Source of the DNA: Strigops habroptila
Lineage: Eukaryota; Chordata; Aves; Psittaciformes; Psittacidae
DNA length: 64,000 nt
Direction of reading: 5' to 3'
NCBI RefSeq assembly: GCF_004027225.2
Contig: NC_046360.1
Span: 1,724,001 to 1,788,000, forward strand
Below, in pieces: positions 48,006-60,800 of the stretch (positions are counted from its first letter, which is position 1; each line of letters starts with the position of its first letter). Both the position numbers and the translations under genes were made by a program. The notes beneath the pieces are model-generated. The model was given only the letters and a program-made list of their open reading frames with translations, was not told the DNA's origin and ran no database searches.

Positions 48006-51000
48006 GAGCTGTGCACACACACAGAGGGCTGGGAGCCCCCCCAGAAGCACACTGTCCCCGTGGCTCTCCCATGGACCAGGATCTTCTCCCTCAGGGGGAT
48101 TTTTATCCTCCAAACCCCTCAGCTATGGAGGACACCACCACCCCAGGTTACATGGTGGGGTTGGCTTCAGAGTGGGAGATGCCACCATACCCTGCTGGCA
48201 CATGAGTGGGGACAGGGACAGCCTCATGCCTGGGATGTGCTGCCTGTCACGGACTCACTCATCTTATTTTAGGAAAGGAGATGAAAATAAATGGGAAGAC
48301 AAAGTGCCATTAGTTTAATGGCCTCTATGTTCCTGCCATCTGTCTTCAGTTGATTAAATAAAAAATATTGGTGGAACATATGGCATGAATTATACATAAA
48401 TATTTTAATTTGAGTTCCCAGAGCGGGTATTCAAATACCTCTGGCTCCGCCAGGTGAACTTCTGTGGAGCTTAAGACAGGCTGCATGGAGCACATCACGG
48501 GTGGGGTAATAAACCCCTTGGGTTCCCCCAAACACCCACTCAGCCTTAGTAAAGGCTGAGTAAGCTCAGAGTAGCAGCCGAGCAAGGAGACTGATTGCTA
48601 TTCAGGCTCTTGCATCTGCAGACATCTCTGTGGGTGCAAGTCCAGCCCCCACTGCTATGGTTGAACATTCCCCAGCCCCACGGTCCCATGGAGCTGTTGG
48701 TACTTGGCTGCTCTCCCATGCTCCCTGGCCAGCAGCCAGTGGGGAATGGGATGCTCCGTGGGAACTTAGAGCTTCCCATCCTGTTCTGTGCTTCAACCCA
48801 CCTTCCTGGGGCTTTACATGGGTGCTGGATATAGGGTGGTTTGGGATACAAACGGGGTGTCCCCAAGGCAGTCCTTGGTCCCCAGCATCCCTGCTGCCAC
48901 CCACCCTCCTCCCCACCTGGGCTTGGTCCTGCCACACTATGGCAAGGAAGCCCAGCATATAAAGAAGGGGCTTAAATTACTATCATTAAGCCATCTGGAG
49001 CTCATCCTTCTCCATCATGAACTGCGGAGTCGCAGGTCAATTACTGCACATTTGCATATATTCCATTAATGCTTCTGCTAATTGTCTGGAGGAGATAATG
49101 TGCTCTGCTTACAGCTCCCTCGCTGGCTACGGCTTCCAAACAGCAAATAGAGCTGGCACCAACACTCCCCAGATAGGCAGAGGCTTGGGATATTGGGAGG
49201 CTAATTGGGAGGGCCTCACTCTGCTGCTGGGCATCCAGGATGGGGGGATGCCAGCATCACCCCACAACGCTGCTCCATGCAGCCCACCAGCCCCATCCCT
49301 CAGGATGGATCCATCCCCCCCAGTGCATCAGCTTTGGGGTGGAAGGAGCAGCCACCTTGGGTGGATGCTGTTGGTGCCCATCCACAGCCCATCCTGCTCC
49401 CCCTGTCTGATGAGGCTCTGCCTCCCGCAGCTCCCCATGCCTGCAGCATGGCAGGAGACAGTAGTGACACACTTTAACGAAGCTAATGGTGACGTTAATC
49501 AGCCAGTGCAGTGATTAATAATGGTGACATTAAATCACAGTGCAGTGGGCAGCGTTGTAAAACTGGGCTTTCGTGGGCTGCTGCGGGAAGCTGGGTACAA
49601 GGGCTGTAGGAAAACCACTGCAGGAAGGAGCCACATCCACTGCCTTTAGCTGGGACCGCCAGGGCATGGAGGGGATTTACTCCTCAGCCCTCACTGGGTT
49701 ATTACCCACTGTACCTAGTCACTCCAGGCATCCCTCCCTGCTCCCCTGGAGCCTTTTGGCATCCAGAGCCAAAGCACAGCAGAGCCAAGCATGGGACTTT
49801 CCCAGGCACTTCACACCATTCCAAGCAGGCAGCGGGTCCAGCCGGGATTGGGGAACAGGGAGGGCTGGTTTCTCCCCTACCTCTATGGCCACACTCCTGC
49901 AGAGAGCCAAAATCCTCATCCTAGCAGCAGGATGCCCACTGAGCATCGCTCCGCACCCAACCCACCTCCCCGTGCAGTGGCAGCAGTACTGAGGCAGGTG
50001 AGCTCATCAAGGCTCTGCAATTACTTGCCCTGCAGGCCACAGAAATCTTCATTAACGTAAGGTTTTTCTCCCTCCCCAGTGCATGGGGAGGTGGGTAGAG
50101 GTACCCAGGGGGCTCCACGAGCATCTCTGTGACTGCTTGTGACCAGGGTGAATGAAGCGCAGACAAATTATACATCTGGGTCTTGTCTCCAAATTGCTCT
50201 GCAATTATTGAGCACCAAGGTTCAGCTGCCTTCAAGCACCACCTCACATCTGACCACGGCAAAACACACTGAAGGGCTCACGTGGTTCCCCCAGCACAGG
50301 AGAACAATCAGCCCATTAAAAACAGCAAATTAACCAACACAAGAGTTCCATTAGAAGGCGAAGGCGACCGAACTATCCAATTTCATCACATCATTAGCAT
50401 TCCTTATCAGAGGGACAGGGAAAGAATAGGGCTTTAAAATACAGAGGGATGGGATGGAGTCTAATGACCACACCAGGGTGACGTGCTCAGGGGCCCCTAT
50501 CCCACGGTGCTGGCACTAACCTGGGTCCCACATGACAGCTCCAGCATGGGGGGAGAATGGTCCTATACCCTGCTGAGCACCCTTGGGTGACCTGGAAATG
50601 CAGGACCCAGTGCATGGTGTGCAATACCCAGCGTACTGTGTGCTCCCTGGACCTGCCGTCACCCAAAAGCCACCCACTTTGGTGCAGGCACCACAGAAAG
50701 CCCCATGTCCATCTGTCCCCACCCTTAGCTCTGCAGGGTGCCACAATGGGTGGCTGCTGCCATTGCAAAGCAGCTCCTGCATCAACCAGTGACACCAGTA
50801 TGAACATCCAGGGACACTGGGCACCCTTGGTGCTGGCATATCTTGACCCTTTCAGCCTCCATCCTACTGCAGTGGGAGCATGGCACCGCTGCCTGAGCAG
50901 AAGCTGGGCAACTCGAGCCCCCAGGTAAAGCTTCCATCATCTTCTTCAGCCCCATGAAAATGGATTTTCACCCTTTCTCACTCTTTAAAACAGAAGCAGC

Positions 51001-52131
51001 AAATGAGCTGCATTGGGCTGAATTTAAATACTGCTGGGAACGAAGCTGAGCTAAACTGGGACATTGAGAATCGAGGTTTCCATCACAGCAGGGAATGTCT
51101 GGACCATCTGATGTGTCTCCCCTCGAGCACCCAGCACACACGGACCAGGGCAAGCCCTGCATGCTGAGCAGTCACAGCTGCCTTTAAATGGAAGCAAAGT
51201 TGATTTATTCAACCACTCCCTGACTTAGTTTTCCTGAGAAACGTGTTTGTGCACACCCTGTGCTGAGAGGGGTGCGCAGGAAAGGTTGGTGTGTGCTTAA
51301 AACCAGTTGACTCAGCAGCTTTTGGGTGTTGCAGCAAGCAGTGGCTGCTCCATCCCTGCCCAGGCCTCCCTGGGGAGCTTTTAAATCCCTTCCATGGGCC
51401 AAACCACCAAGATATGCCAAGGAAAAAAGCTTTTATCTGGCATTTATTGGCCTGATTTGTAAATCCAGAGCAAGACCTGCCCATCTGCTGATGGATTTTT
51501 GTGCAGAATTTCCAAGCATGTTAGAGGGTTTGTAAATCTTCCTCCTTGCTGCGAATCGATGGAGGGGTTTAGGCTGGAATTAGGTGCCTGGATTTCACAT
51601 TATGGGCAAAAAAAGTCATTTTTTAAATAGTCTGAAAAAGATTTATTGACAGTCTCAGCACTGGCCCAGGGCGAGGAGAAGCCACAACCAGACGCCCAGT
51701 TAGGCACAAGGCTCCGAGCTCATGAGGTATCACAGATCCTTTCGTCCTGAGGAACCAGTCTGCCTCAGATTAATTGATTAACATCTTTAAGAGGCCTCAA
51801 AGCCCACAGAAATGGGACCAAGCTAATTGCACAGCCTCTCTGGAGGATGAGAACCCACCAGAGGGTGCGCACCAGCACTGTTCTGCCAGTGCTGGGTTAC
51901 AAATAAACCCTGGGCAAAGCGCTGCATCCTGCCCCAGGTTATTCCGATGCACCAAGAATGACCAACCAGTGTTCTGCAGCAAAGCCCAGGGCTTGCACCA
52001 TGTCCCATAAGGGCTATTTCACTTCACCAAGCTGATTTAAGCAACTTTAACCTCATTTTTTAATATTACATTTGCTGTTGAGCTACCTGAGGTTGCAAAT
52101 TCACATAAATGCCCCAGACCCCCTCCCAAGG

Positions 52132-52236
52132 AATGATGATAGCTGCCCAAGAGATGCTGATCCTCACCCAGGTGATGCTGATATTTACCCAAGGGATACT
52201 GGTCCCCACCCAGGTGATGCTGATCCCCACCCAGAC
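52132..52236. repeat. 21-bp minisatellite, about 5 diverged units
   Basis: Units of the form GATGCTGATCCCCACCCAGGT start at 52153, 52174, 52195 and 52216, with a degenerate unit before. It keeps one reading frame open on each strand because the unit is a multiple of three, not because it codes. Confidence 0.85.
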
Positions 52237-53558
52237 CCCCCCAGCCATCTATAGCACAGGGGTGGGGATTTGCTATAGGGCAGACAAGGGGGCTCCCAAA
52301 ACAAATCCAAGCTAGGGTGCAGCAGGGTCATCCAGCCCATGAAAGCAAAGAACTGCATTGCCCTCAGGCCACTGATTTCCAGGTAATCCCACCTCTGCAG
52401 CACACAAAAGCTTGCAGGGTTCTGCTGGCTCCCTGCTCGCTTCCCCATGTATTTTGCTTTACAATGGCCCAAGTGGAGCCAAAAAGGAGGCTTTTTTGCT
52501 TCATGCTCTGTTCCTCCACATGCAATTGCATCAAAGCCCATTCCAGGCTCCTGTAGGATGAATTCCCCTTGCAAGTGTGAAAGCGGCTCATGAAAAACAT
52601 AATGTTTTAAGCCATGAATCATTTACAAAGCACACGCCACGATGCTAAAGACAGGGAAGGAAATAGCTGTGTAGTTAGAGATTTAGGAAGGCAGGGGATA
52701 GCATGGAATGGGTGGGATGATTTAAAGGAGCTGGCACAGCAGAGATGCTGCAGTTGGTGCACCCGGTATTCCCATCCCAGCTGCTCAAACCCTATGTTAC
52801 AGCATCAGCATCATCACCATCATCATTATTATGACTGTTTTATCTGCCCCAACCCCAAGCACGTGTGTTACCCGACTCCCCACCAGCATTATCCCATCTG
52901 CCAATACCTGGGCTTCCTTTGGCAGGGCTGCAGTGTGTTGGTGGAAGGAACAGGGAGCTCCCTTGTTTGCTCCCGTTGCTAATGGCATTCCAAAATGCAG
53001 AGGGTGGGCACTGGGAACCAGGATCCCACACTATTTTCAGCAATAGAAACAAATAACCAGCATAATCCTCACCCATCACATCCCTGCTGGCCCCAGCATC
53101 CCTCTCTGAGCATCCCTGCTGCCGGCATCAGCCCCATCCCCAGTCTCAATGCTAAAACCCTCTATTTCCCCATTATTTCCACATTTTTCCCTATGAGGGC
53201 AGAGCAGGAGCTCCATTTGGATGTGTCAGTGGTGACATACAGTGGTATTTGGAAGAAATCACCCCAGGGAAGTCTCAGTGACACTAAGGGATGCTCCCAG
53301 GACTGCTGCAGGGTCCTCCTCCTTCTTGCCATCCTTGCCATGGCACCTTTCGACACTTAAGCCCTGTGAAAAAGGTGATTTAACTTCATTCAGACAACGC
53401 TGTGTATCTGTAAATGGGCTTAACCTAATGAGTTTTAATATGTATTATATTCTAGGTATTTTATGCCCAGTCTGCAAAATCCAGTTATGGTTTTCAATAA
53501 GACTTAGCGAGCTGAGACACGCACCGGAGGGGATACCAGGCTGCTCCGAGCTGGGCAA

Positions 53559-53580
53559 GGAGGAGGAGGAGGAGGAGGGC
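53559..53580. repeat. (GGA)n microsatellite
   Basis: Seven GGA/GAG units in a row within a G/A-rich stretch. Confidence 0.85.
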
Positions 53581-55679
53581 GGGAGGAAGGCAGGGGTTTT
53601 CCCCAGGGAAATGCAGCTGGATCCCAGCCAGGCGCTGGCTCAGCAAAGCCGGATTCATGCGGGTGGAGGTGATAAGACTCCACTGCCACGTGCCAAAGGG
53701 AGGTGAAACATAGGTGCACCCCACCAGCAGCACATATGTATGTGCTGTATGCACCTGAGGTACATAGATCAGCATAAATCACATAAGGACCATGATGAGG
53801 TCTGGATCAGCTGGGAGATGTGACCATGGGGGTGGCTCAGCCCCACTGAAACATCTCCCATGGGCACTACAGGAGGGCCCAGCACATTCAGTCCATGATG
53901 AATCCCCCCCGCAGCCTCCCAGGCCAGGAAAAGCAAAACAAACGTGTTTCTAAAGCCCACACTCAGCTCCTGCAGGTCTCAGTATGGAGACTTCACTCAG
54001 CCCCTGGTAATCTGGGATTATACACAGCACTGGGGCAATTAGGAAACCAGCTTTTCCAGCGGCAGACAATGCCTTCTGCAGCCTATTTAATACAGTGAGG
54101 AAGATTATTTCTTGCAGCTCTTGGTTTAAAGCCTCCTTTCCCGAGGGGGCTGATTTCTTTCTTCTCCTGCACACCGAGCAGCATTGCATCCTGCTGCACG
54201 AGGGAGCTGGAGCCCCAGTTTGGGAAGAGATCTACCTTTCCCCTGGAATACTGCAGGCTCCAGGAGGGGCCAGGGTTAAGCTGAACCCAACCTAGCCTCT
54301 AGGGTATTCCTCTAGGTCTCCCCACATTGCCTAGGACCTCACTAGAAAGAGCAAGCCTCTGCTTCCCCCCTAGGCCCTGGAGATCCTCATCCCACTGGGC
54401 AGATGGATGTTCCCTGAAGCTTAGGGACACTCCTTGCTGAGCAGCACTGAACAGCAGGTCCTCCTGCCCCACACTTGTCCCCCGCCCCAGGCTGAGCTCC
54501 TGGCTCCTCTAGGACCAGCACACTGTGATGAAGGCTTCCAAGCACAGAGGTTTACCCCAGAGCAGAGCCAGCTCTCTGCATGGCTTGGGACAATTGAAGA
54601 CTTGGTAGTCCAAGGGGGATGAGAAGTTAAAAGAAGCAAGGATTTTCCTGGGATCTGCCAGCCAGCCAGAACTGAGCTGGGAGAGATGCTAACCCCCCTG
54701 GAATGCTGTATCCCCTGTGGGTAAAGCTGGGAGAAGGGGATCCTGCCTCAGTCCTGGAAAACATGGGAGCCTTGAGGGATGGGGGTGCCGAGGGGTGTCC
54801 CTGTGGATCCAGCCCTGCATGAGCCTGCGGGAGGACACGGTGCTAGGCAGAGGTTTGGCTCCAGCATGAATCAGGGACCCTGAAGCTGGGGGCAGATCAG
54901 GGCAGGGGTGAGCTGTGCTGGATCCAAGCTCCTGCAGCCCGGCTGCCACAGGCTGGACTCACCCCCTGGGGCATGGGGCTTGGGTAAACCATCCAAAGCC
55001 GAGCAAGATCCCACAGGGAATCCCCCCTGGCTGCACACTGCTCCCCACCAGCTCTGTGCGTGAGCTGCACATACACTAAATGATAACTGCTAATGAACCC
55101 CAGTGCAGGGAACCCCTCGTGCTTAATGGTGCTGGACATAAGGCCCGCACTTCCCAGGCGAGCATTTCCCAAGTCCAGGGAAGGGACAGCCCCTTAGAAG
55201 GGATAACTCAGCACAAGTCCCTGGAGTAGGGAAGGTTATGGCACTCACAGGGAGGGAAGGTGTGGGGGGATCAGGGCCAAGCTTGGTCCCTGCTGCCAGA
55301 TTGTGATTGCCAGCTCCAGATTGCTGGGAAACTTTATTTAATCCTGCCTTCATGGAAGAAAAGGTTTATAATGCTCAGCTGAAGGTAACCTCCACACAGT
55401 TCTCCAACTGCCTCTGCTTTTCCTACACACGTTTATTTAAAGTTTATATTAAAATATTCCAATAAGTTCTCAGCATGGATACCGAAAGCAAGCAAATCGT
55501 GGAGGTGTTTCTGGAAGGATTACTGCCTCTCCCTGTTTCCCTTGCCGAGACGTTCCTGCACAAAGTCCAAGCAAGGGGTGGAGGAGGAAGAGCAGAGTCC
55601 ATCTCCTGCTCCCCTCCGAAGCAACAACCCCTCTGAAACCCGCACAGCACCGAAAAATCTCTGCCAAGGCGAGCTCCAT

Positions 55680-56160
55680 TAACAACTCCCGCACGGCATC
55701 CTTAACCCCGGTCGCGCCGGGAAGCTCCCCCCAGCTAGACCACCGCACCCCCCCACCGCGACCGGTTCCCCCCCTCCATGTGTTGCGCTTTTCGCCTTTT
55801 TCCCCCTATTTGCCCCTCGTTACCCTTCGGTTTCACCCTCCCGCAGCCCAAGTTCGCGGCGGAGCCCCCGGTACCCGCCGTTATCCTCCCGCCGCCTCCT
55901 CCTTACCCGCACCGGCCGCCGCCGCTCCATGCACCGGCCGCCCCCGGGCGCAGCGGGGCTGGGACCGGGGGGGCCGCCGGTCGCTCTCTGCGGCTCGGCC
56001 CCCGCCGGGCCCCGCTCATACCGGCGGCGGAAGGTGCGAAGGGGCCCGGCCCGGCTGCCGCCGCTCCCGGGCGCCGTTACTTAACAGCTCCATCCAGCCC
56101 CGCTGCGACTCGGCTCCATCCGCCGGCCTGCGGCGCTGCCGGTGCCGGCACTTAACCCTC
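55680..56160 (-). promoter_or_regulatory. WSCD2: CpG island, likely WSCD2 promoter with noncoding first exon
   Basis: This is the strongest CpG island of the window, with dense CCGCCG/CGGCGG/GGGCCC runs and no TATA box. On the minus strand it holds a near-perfect donor, GTGCGG/GTAAGG, exon end at 55907, which would splice to an acceptor near 47070 or 47454. It lies 8.8 kb upstream of the WSCD2 start codon with no other gene nearby. The transcription start cannot be placed; somewhere between 55950 and 56150 is plausible. Divergent transcription from the same island is possible. Confidence 0.55.
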
Positions 56161-56417
56161 TCCTTCCCTCCCTCCTTCGTTCCCTCCCTCCCGACTCTCC
56201 GCCTTCTTTTCCTTTATCTCTTGTTTAGGAATGAGGTCGGTGCCGGTGACCGGCTCCCGGCCAGCCCCGGCCCCGCTCAAGGGCAAGGAATGCTGAGGGT
56301 GCGGAGGGAGATGATAGTGTGTCCCTCCTCGACACACATATACACACAGCCCCATCGAGCCCCAGGACTCGGGGCCAGGCAGAGATTTGGGGAAGGGGTT
56401 GTAGCAAGGAAAACATA

Positions 56418-56503
56418 GTAAAATGAAAATAAAGTGAAATAAAATAAAGTAAAATAAAATAAAAAATTAAAAAAATAATAATAAAATAAGGTAAAATAAA
56501 ATA
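56418..56503. repeat. A-rich (TAAAA)n low-complexity DNA, left of CR1
   Basis: Repeated AAAATAAA/AAATAAAGT units, no G/C blocks, directly next to the CR1 tail. Confidence 0.9.
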
Positions 56504-56806
56504 CCATAGAATCAGGGACTGGTTTGTGTTGGGAGGGACCTTAAAGCTCACCCATTCCAACCCCTGCCACGGGCAGGGACACCTTCCCCTAGAGCAGGTT
56601 GCTCCAAGCCCCTGTGTCCAACCTGGCCTTGAACACTGCCAGGGATGGGGCAGCCACAGCTTCTCTGGGCACCTTGTGCCAGCGCCTCAGCACCCTCACA
56701 GGGAAGAACTTCTGCCTGAGAGCTCGTCTCAATCTCCCCTCTGGCAGGTTAAACCCATTCCCCTTTATTCTATCGCTATATGCCCTTGCAAAAAGTCCTT
56801 CTCCAA
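56504..56806 (-). repeat. CR1 LINE 3'-end fragment inside A/T-rich repeat
   Basis: Reverse-orientated: CATAGAATCAGGGACTGGTT to TTAAACCCATTCCCCTTTAT and GTCCTTCTCC. Flanked on both sides by A-rich TAAAA-like low-complexity DNA. Confidence 0.92.
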
Positions 56807-56975
56807 AATATCCATAACAAATAATAATATAGAATATCCAATAAAAAGTAAGTAAGATTTAAAAAATAATAAATAATAATAAATCAAATAATTTTATCTT
56901 ATCAAAATAAGATAAAAATCAAACCAAAATAAAATATGTATGTGTCAGATCAATCAAAAAAAAAAAAAAAATTTG
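56807..56975. repeat. A/T-rich low-complexity DNA, right of CR1
   Basis: AATAAT/AAATAAT runs, an 11-bp-arm hairpin (56892-56917, TTTTATCTTAT / ATAAGATAAAA) and an A16 run at 56956-56971. Confidence 0.85.
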
Positions 56976-57648
56976 AAACCTTCCCAATTCTAGGAGTAGC
57001 AAAAATGATGACTGCGAAGTGATTAAGGTGAGAGGGGATCCCCCCACACCCCCTTTATTGGCAGCTTTAAGCATTAAGGGGGATTTTTAGGTGTGTAGCC
57101 CCCTCGCTGGCCTGGTGTAGTGGGACCCCATGAGGTGCCCATGGTGGCTGTGATTTCCTGGGGTTCGTGCACCCCAGTATCCCGCTGGCAGCTCCCACTC
57201 CTGGAGCCAGCGGTGGGGAGGCTGGGAGCTTTGGGAAAGCAGCAGCTGAGGGAAGGGATGGATCCTGCTACTGTCCCCTCCAAGGGAAAGTGCAGCCTCA
57301 GCTCGGTCCATGCTGCACGCGAGAGCATCCATGTGTGAAGTTGCCCCAGGGCAGGCGCAGGCAGGAGCAGGCAGGCACATGGACCAGGAGGCTTGTTTCC
57401 ATAGGAAACCAGGCTGGTGAGTGCTGCCTCAGCTCCAGGCTGGGGGCTGAGGAGCTGTTTGTACTATTTTTATCCTCCCGGTACTCTGTTCCTTGGCTTT
57501 GGCCATGCAAACCCCCTGGCAGTGCTTCTTCCCTCCAGCCAGGGCTATGGGGATCCCAAAGAGGATGCTGCCTGGGGATCCCAGCACTGACCACCAATGG
57601 ATCTCACCACCCAAGGTCTTCCCCCGCTTCCAAACAGTCCCATTTATA

Positions 57649-57881
57649 TAGAATCACAGAATCTCAGACTGGTTTGGGTTGAAGGGACCTTAAAGCTCCT
57701 CCAGCTCTACCCCCCTGCCACGGGCAGGGACACCTTCCCCTAGAGCAAGTTGCTCCAAGCCCCTGTGTCCAACCTGGCCTTGAACACTGCCAGGGATGGG
57801 GCAGCCACAGCTTCTCTGGGCACCCTGTGCCAGCGCCTCAGCACCCTCACAGGGAAGAGCTTCTGTCTAAGATCTAATCTC
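57649..57881 (-). repeat. CR1 LINE 3'-end fragment
   Basis: Reverse-orientated: TATAGAATCACAGAATCTCA (two tail octamers) through the CCACAGCTTCTCTGGGCACC block to GGGAAGAGCTTCTGTCTAAG. 5'-truncated. Confidence 0.92.
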
Positions 57882-60800
57882 AGCAGATTTGCAGCCATTT
57901 TGACAAGTGTGAGGGCAAATTTAGTCATTGGTCTAGAATAGCACTTGCAAAAATAACTTTTGAAGACTGTTTTAGTTTGCTTTTTCTGGGCTAGGCTTGC
58001 CAGGGATCCTCCTGAAACATCCAGTGTATTTTCCTTATTGACCATGACTCCAAGTCGCACTCAGCAAGCTGAGCTTCTCCCAGTGATGCTGCACCAGAAG
58101 GACCCATTTCTACAGGGCTTTAAGGGTGTTTTTCACCCCAAACTCCTCAAGGTTATTGCCAAGGAACTTTTGACATTGGCCTTAGGTGTCCCCATGTCAC
58201 CAAATAAATCCCTACGTCAGGAATGCTGGGTTTTGAGCCAAAAGTGACTGCTGAGGTTTGAGCCTTATCCACGGGAGCAAAGCCCACGGTGCTCCATGCC
58301 CTGACACCAGGGTGACTTTCATTGCATAAGGACTCAGGGCAAGCACGGTGTTTCCACTGCACTGGGGACACTGGAGTGGCTGTCCCCCCCTCCCCACAGG
58401 CTGCAGCCCTCATTTATGGGTCTGTTCACAAATTTCTACTTAACTGAGCTGTCCCAGAGGGGCTGGTCAGGGGGGATAAAAGAGGATGTGGTGCATTATA
58501 GTAGTAAAACAAAAAAGCTCCATAAAATCTCATTTTGAGGATTATGAAGTGCCAGCACTGAAAAAAAAAAGCTGTAAACAGGATGTCTGAAAAGATCTTA
58601 AGCATAAAGGTCAGAATCTACAATTTAAATGGGTCGCTTTTTGCTTTCTTGCTCTGTGCCGCTAATGAGCTGGGACGTAGAAAAACAAGTTTGGTTTTTG
58701 AAGCCACATTTTTGGTCCTTTTGTGATTTGAAATGCCAACTTCTTTTAGCAGCACCCGGGGGTTGCAGCTGAAAGGGTTTTCCCTCCCTATGGTCCCCAG
58801 CATCTCCATGGCAGCAGAGTGAGGGGACCAGCAGGGACAGGGATGCTCCAGCCCAAGGCCTTGGAGGCAGGTGATGCTGCAGCAGCATCCCAGCCCCAGG
58901 TGGCTCTGTCTTCCTCCTGAGGATGAGGCCAGGGCTTGCAGACATTGCCAGGCACTGGGCTACTCAAGTGGCATCTAAGAGTGTGGAAAACATGCCTGTA
59001 ATCCTAACTTTCCCGGAGATTTCAATGCCAAGGCCGGGTTATCAGGGAGCAGCTGATTAAAAGTCAATGTTAGCAAATCTCATGCTCTCGGTGCTTGTCT
59101 CCACTTTAGCAAACTATTAGCAACTGAGGGGGGAATATTGTGATATTGTGAAGCAGTTCTGCTGTGTTTTCAGCACGGGAAGCCATAAACCAGGATCCCC
59201 TCCGGCAGCCATGAGATGCTCGAGGATCCTCCCCAACACCAGCATATCCCTGGCTCCATGGGAAAGCAGCTTCATGGCCACGGTCCCCTGGGACCGACAC
59301 GGAGACTGCATCTCCCAGTACCCATCCCCTGAGAGCTCGCACCTCACTTGCCCTGATTTTAATTAATTAACTCATTAGGAAGCCAGTGACAGTGATGGGA
59401 ATCTCCTGGGAGGGACCTGCTCTCCTATAGTGCAGGCAGCAATGGTTGCCCAAGCCCTGCTGCCTGTAAGCCCCAGAAATGCCCATGGATGCAAATCAAG
59501 GAGGTCATTTTAGGGAAAGAGAGGACAAAAATAGGAAGGGGGATGTTGTAATGCTGTGACAGGCTTCTGAGGATGCTCACATGGAGGATGGACACGGGCC
59601 TTTGGTGTCTTGCAGTTGCAATTGTTTGGAGTGGGGGGAATTAATAATAAAGAACCTCAAACAAGGAAGAAGCAGCGATGTGGAATAAAGCTGGAAGGAA
59701 GAGGATTAAGAGATTGAAGGGAAAAGAAGTTCAGAGAATGCAGATATCCCCTTTCAGCCATTCTACCTTTGGAAAAAGGGAGGGGAAGGAAAGATTTTGA
59801 TAAGCTCTTTAAAGAATTGGTGAGGTTTCCACTTCTCTGTTTGTTTATTTGCTCCCCAGGATAAACTCCTGAAGTACAACATCTCATCTGTCAGCAGGTC
59901 CTGGGAGAGCAGGGCATAAATCAGATTGCTCTACTAATAAATCCTCAGCAAGAAGTGGTGCAGGAATTCATTAGGAATGAGCCTTTTGCAGTTGGTGGGG
60001 CTGTGGTACCTGGCATCACCAAACCCTTTGACATGGAGCAGCATCTTCATGGTGAGAATTTCTGCTTGTCCAGCAAAATTCTGGCTTTTGGAGCAAAAGT
60101 GGTTGAGGGAGAAACTTGTCGTGTCCTTTGGAGGGGCTGCATGGACCTGCCTGTGGTCCTCTGAGTGACCTGCTCTGCACAGAGGGACTCCAGCATCTGG
60201 GATGCAGGGAAATAGATCATCTGCACTGAACCATGCAGCAAGTCCTGGGTCATGTGTGATTAAATGCCTCGGGCAACAGTGATGGATGTGGGGAAGGGCT
60301 GGGGCAGGGGCACAGGCAATGCTCTGACCTGTGCAGAGCGCAGCTCCACAGCTCCTCAATCACAGATGGAACTGTAAATTTGCTGGGGACCAGTTTTTTC
60401 CCCCCTCCATAAGCATTGGGGTTCCGACTGCAGCTGTGGCTGCTCCTGGCCATGGCTCGGGGGTGGTTTTGGACCATCCCCATGGTGGCCGCTGGGTCAG
60501 GACATCCCCAGCCTGAACAGGCTGAAGGCACTGCAGGGGAGGCAGTGCAGGGGTTTCGCCAGGGGAGGAACGGAGAATCCATCTGTGTGCCTGGATTCAT
60601 CCTGGTGCTTCAATGGAGGAGGGGATCCGGAGGCACAATTCCTTCATGTGGCTTTGCTATGGGATTTTGGCATCTTCATTTAGTGCTGGCTGATGAATGA
60701 GCCAGCTGCTCCCCCATGCTGTGCCCAAGCACTGTTGTGGTGGAGCAGCAGAAGCTGGGGATGCTCCTTGTCCTCCCCAGGTCTGGTTTGCACTCGAGAT

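Larger units (their letters stand above)
47071..55906 (-). other. WSCD2: Probable WSCD2 5' intron
   Basis: Runs from the CpG-island donor (GTAAGG, 55906) to an acceptor at 47071 or 47455. Contains CR1 (47.73 kb), a minisatellite (52.13 kb) and AT-rich candidate elements at 48300-48420, 49030-49110 and 50330-50410. A small CpG-rich patch at 47220-47340 could be an alternative promoter. Confidence 0.45.

Noticed and set aside
55780-56418. 212-aa Pro/Arg/Ala-rich frame on the + strand
   Set aside because: Typical stop-poor CpG-island frame; no homology recognised.
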